Program-made: the position numbers and the translations under genes
Notes under the pieces: model-generated
Told to the model about the DNA's origin: nothing
Databases searched by the model: none
What the model saw: only the letters and a program-made list of their open reading frames with translations
Shown here: positions 5,285 to 6,026 of the stretch, piece by piece
Position numbering within the stretch: position 1 is the first letter of the stretch
How the letters are laid out: each line of letters begins with the position of its first letter
Source: an uncultured Myxococcales bacterium
GTDB lineage: Bacteria > Myxococcota_A > UBA9042
Direction: 5' to 3'
NCBI GenBank assembly: GCA_903917305.1
Contig: CAIXAA010000743.1
Span: 1 to 6,026 of the forward strand
Length of the DNA: 6,026 nt

Positions 5285-6026
5285 CTACTTGCAGTCGGCG
5301 GGGCAGAGGCCCGTGCCCTTCTCCGCCAATGGCTTGCAATTGCTGCAGACTCCGTCGCCGCAGTAGCCGCAGTCCACCGGGCAGTTGGTGGCGTCCTCGC
5401 CCTTGTCGCACAGGCAGTCGCCACACCCGGTGCCGCAGTCGACCGGGCAATTGGCGGAGCCACCGTCCTCCGGCTCGCAGATGTTGTTGCCGCACGCCTT
5501 GAACGTGCAGTCTTCCTTGCAGTTGATGGGGTTCTCGCCCTTGTCGCACACCTTGTTGCCGCAAGCCGTGCCGCAATCGATGGGGCAGATGATGAACGTC
5601 GGCGTGACGGCGTTGGGCAAGCCGGTCTCGTTGCACTTGCACAAGCCGTCGCCGCACGCGCCGCAGCAGTCCTCCGGGCAGGTCGACGGCTTTTCGCTGG
5701 GGGAGCACACGCCGTCGCCGCACGCCGCGCAGTCGACCGGGCAGTTCTCCAAGGTCTCTTTGCAATCCTGGGTGTTGCACGCCTTGTCGCCGCAGACGCA
5801 GCAGTCGTCGGAGCCGAGCTTGGCGTTCTCGTCGGGATCGCACTTGCCGTTGCCGCAGTAGCAGTCGGCCGGGCAATTCTTCTTGCTTTCGCCCACTTCG
5901 CACATGCCGTTGCCGCACTTGGCCACCGGCGGCAGTTCCTGCGCCAGCACGTCCACGGGCGGCACATCCGTGACCGCGATGTCCGGCTCCGTCGTCGCCT
6001 GGTCCCCCGGTTGCAGGTCGGTCAGC
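5285..6026 (-). CDS. Cysteine-repeat protein, nine CG(D/N)xxC...CPxDC modules (5' end missing)
   Basis: The frame is open through the right edge of the window, so a GTG at 5963-5965 is not taken as the start. The visible upstream codons read through an acidic, Thr/Pro/Asp-rich segment (for example TTEPDIAVTDVPPVDV), the kind of tether that follows a lipoprotein signal, but the signal itself is outside. The rest is nine short cysteine modules, the last ending one residue before the stop, so there is no C-terminal sorting tail. The repeats are typical of secreted or surface proteins and should be disulfide-rich; acidic residues between Cys could bind a cation such as calcium, which is inference. 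No enzymatic domain is visible. The downstream lipoprotein gene is 108 bases away on the same strand and has its own promoter-like sequence, so co-transcription is uncertain. Confidence 0.85.
   Translation of the reverse strand, partial: LTDLQPGDQATTEPDIAVTDVPPVDVLAQELPPVAKCGNGMCEVGESKKNCPADCYCGNGKCDPDENAKLGSDDCCVCGDKACNTQDCKETLENCPVDCAACGDGVCSPSEKPSTCPEDCCGACGDGLCKCNETGLPNAVTPTFIICPIDCGTACGNKVCDKGENPINCKEDCTFKACGNNICEPEDGGSANCPVDCGTGCGDCLCDKGEDATNCPVDCGYCGDGVCSNCKPLAEKGTGLCPADCK
5291..5917 (-). repeat. Nine tandem cysteine modules, about 19-31 residues each
   Basis: In transcript order the modules begin CGNGMC, CGNGKC, CGDKAC, CGDGVC, CGDGLC, CGNKVC, CGNNIC, CGDCLC and CGDGVC. Most end in CPxDC; module 2 ends DDCC and module 6 ends CKEDC. 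Module 5 carries a longer middle (LPNAVTPTF). At DNA level a 17-base stretch, CTCGCCCTTGTCGCACA, is identical at 5396-5412 and 5534-5550, and GCAGTCGACCGGGCA is identical at 5435-5449 and 5729-5743. Confidence 0.85.

Noticed and set aside
5385..5861. Plus-strand frame giving a repetitive Ser/Pro/Gln/His protein
   Set aside because: The apparent repeats are the complement of the cysteine modules on the minus strand. No ribosome binding site or signal supports it as a gene.

Overview
The window is GC-rich DNA from a bacterium that is probably a myxobacterium or relative (phylum Myxococcota). The clues are cysteine-rich repeat proteins with Ala/Pro/Asp-rich linkers, several predicted lipoproteins, and one protein ending in a MYXO-CTERM-like tail (Cys, hydrophobic helix, Arg cluster). 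This assignment comes from protein architecture only, because no rRNA or housekeeping marker is present. I see no tRNA, rRNA, CRISPR array, insertion sequence or phage gene. Coding density is high, and no gene-free stretch exceeds about 230 bases.

Layout from left to right: (1) 2-775 (+), the 3' end of a surface protein with ten-cysteine modules, an acidic linker and a C-terminal sorting tail. (2) 838-1650 (+), a cytosolic amidohydrolase-fold protein whose usual metal-ligand motifs look altered. (3) 1680-2168 (-), convergent with gene 2, a small lipoprotein with a thioredoxin fold and a WCEPC active site. (4) 2169-2394, a divergent intergenic region. (5) 2395-3522 (+), a probable lipoprotein esterase of the PHB-depolymerase/feruloyl-esterase (LpqC-like) family with a complete Ser/Asp/His triad. 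(6) 3542-5176 (-), convergent with gene 5, a large unrecognised probable lipoprotein whose C-terminal part has a His/Cys arrangement resembling caspase/gingipain-type (clan CD) cysteine peptidases. A hairpin covers both stop codons at the 5/6 junction, and a good sigma-70-like promoter lies just upstream of gene 6. (7) 5285-6026 (-), the 3' part of a protein made of nine small CG(D/N)xxC...CPxDC repeats, running off the right edge.

Five of the six genes appear to encode exported or envelope-anchored proteins. No single pathway links them. The most plausible common theme is the cell envelope: disulfide-rich surface proteins, a periplasmic thioredoxin-like protein, a secreted esterase and a candidate surface protease. 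The protease candidate and the metal-ligand-poor amidohydrolase are the least conventional items. I found no convincing multi-gene defence or biosynthetic system.
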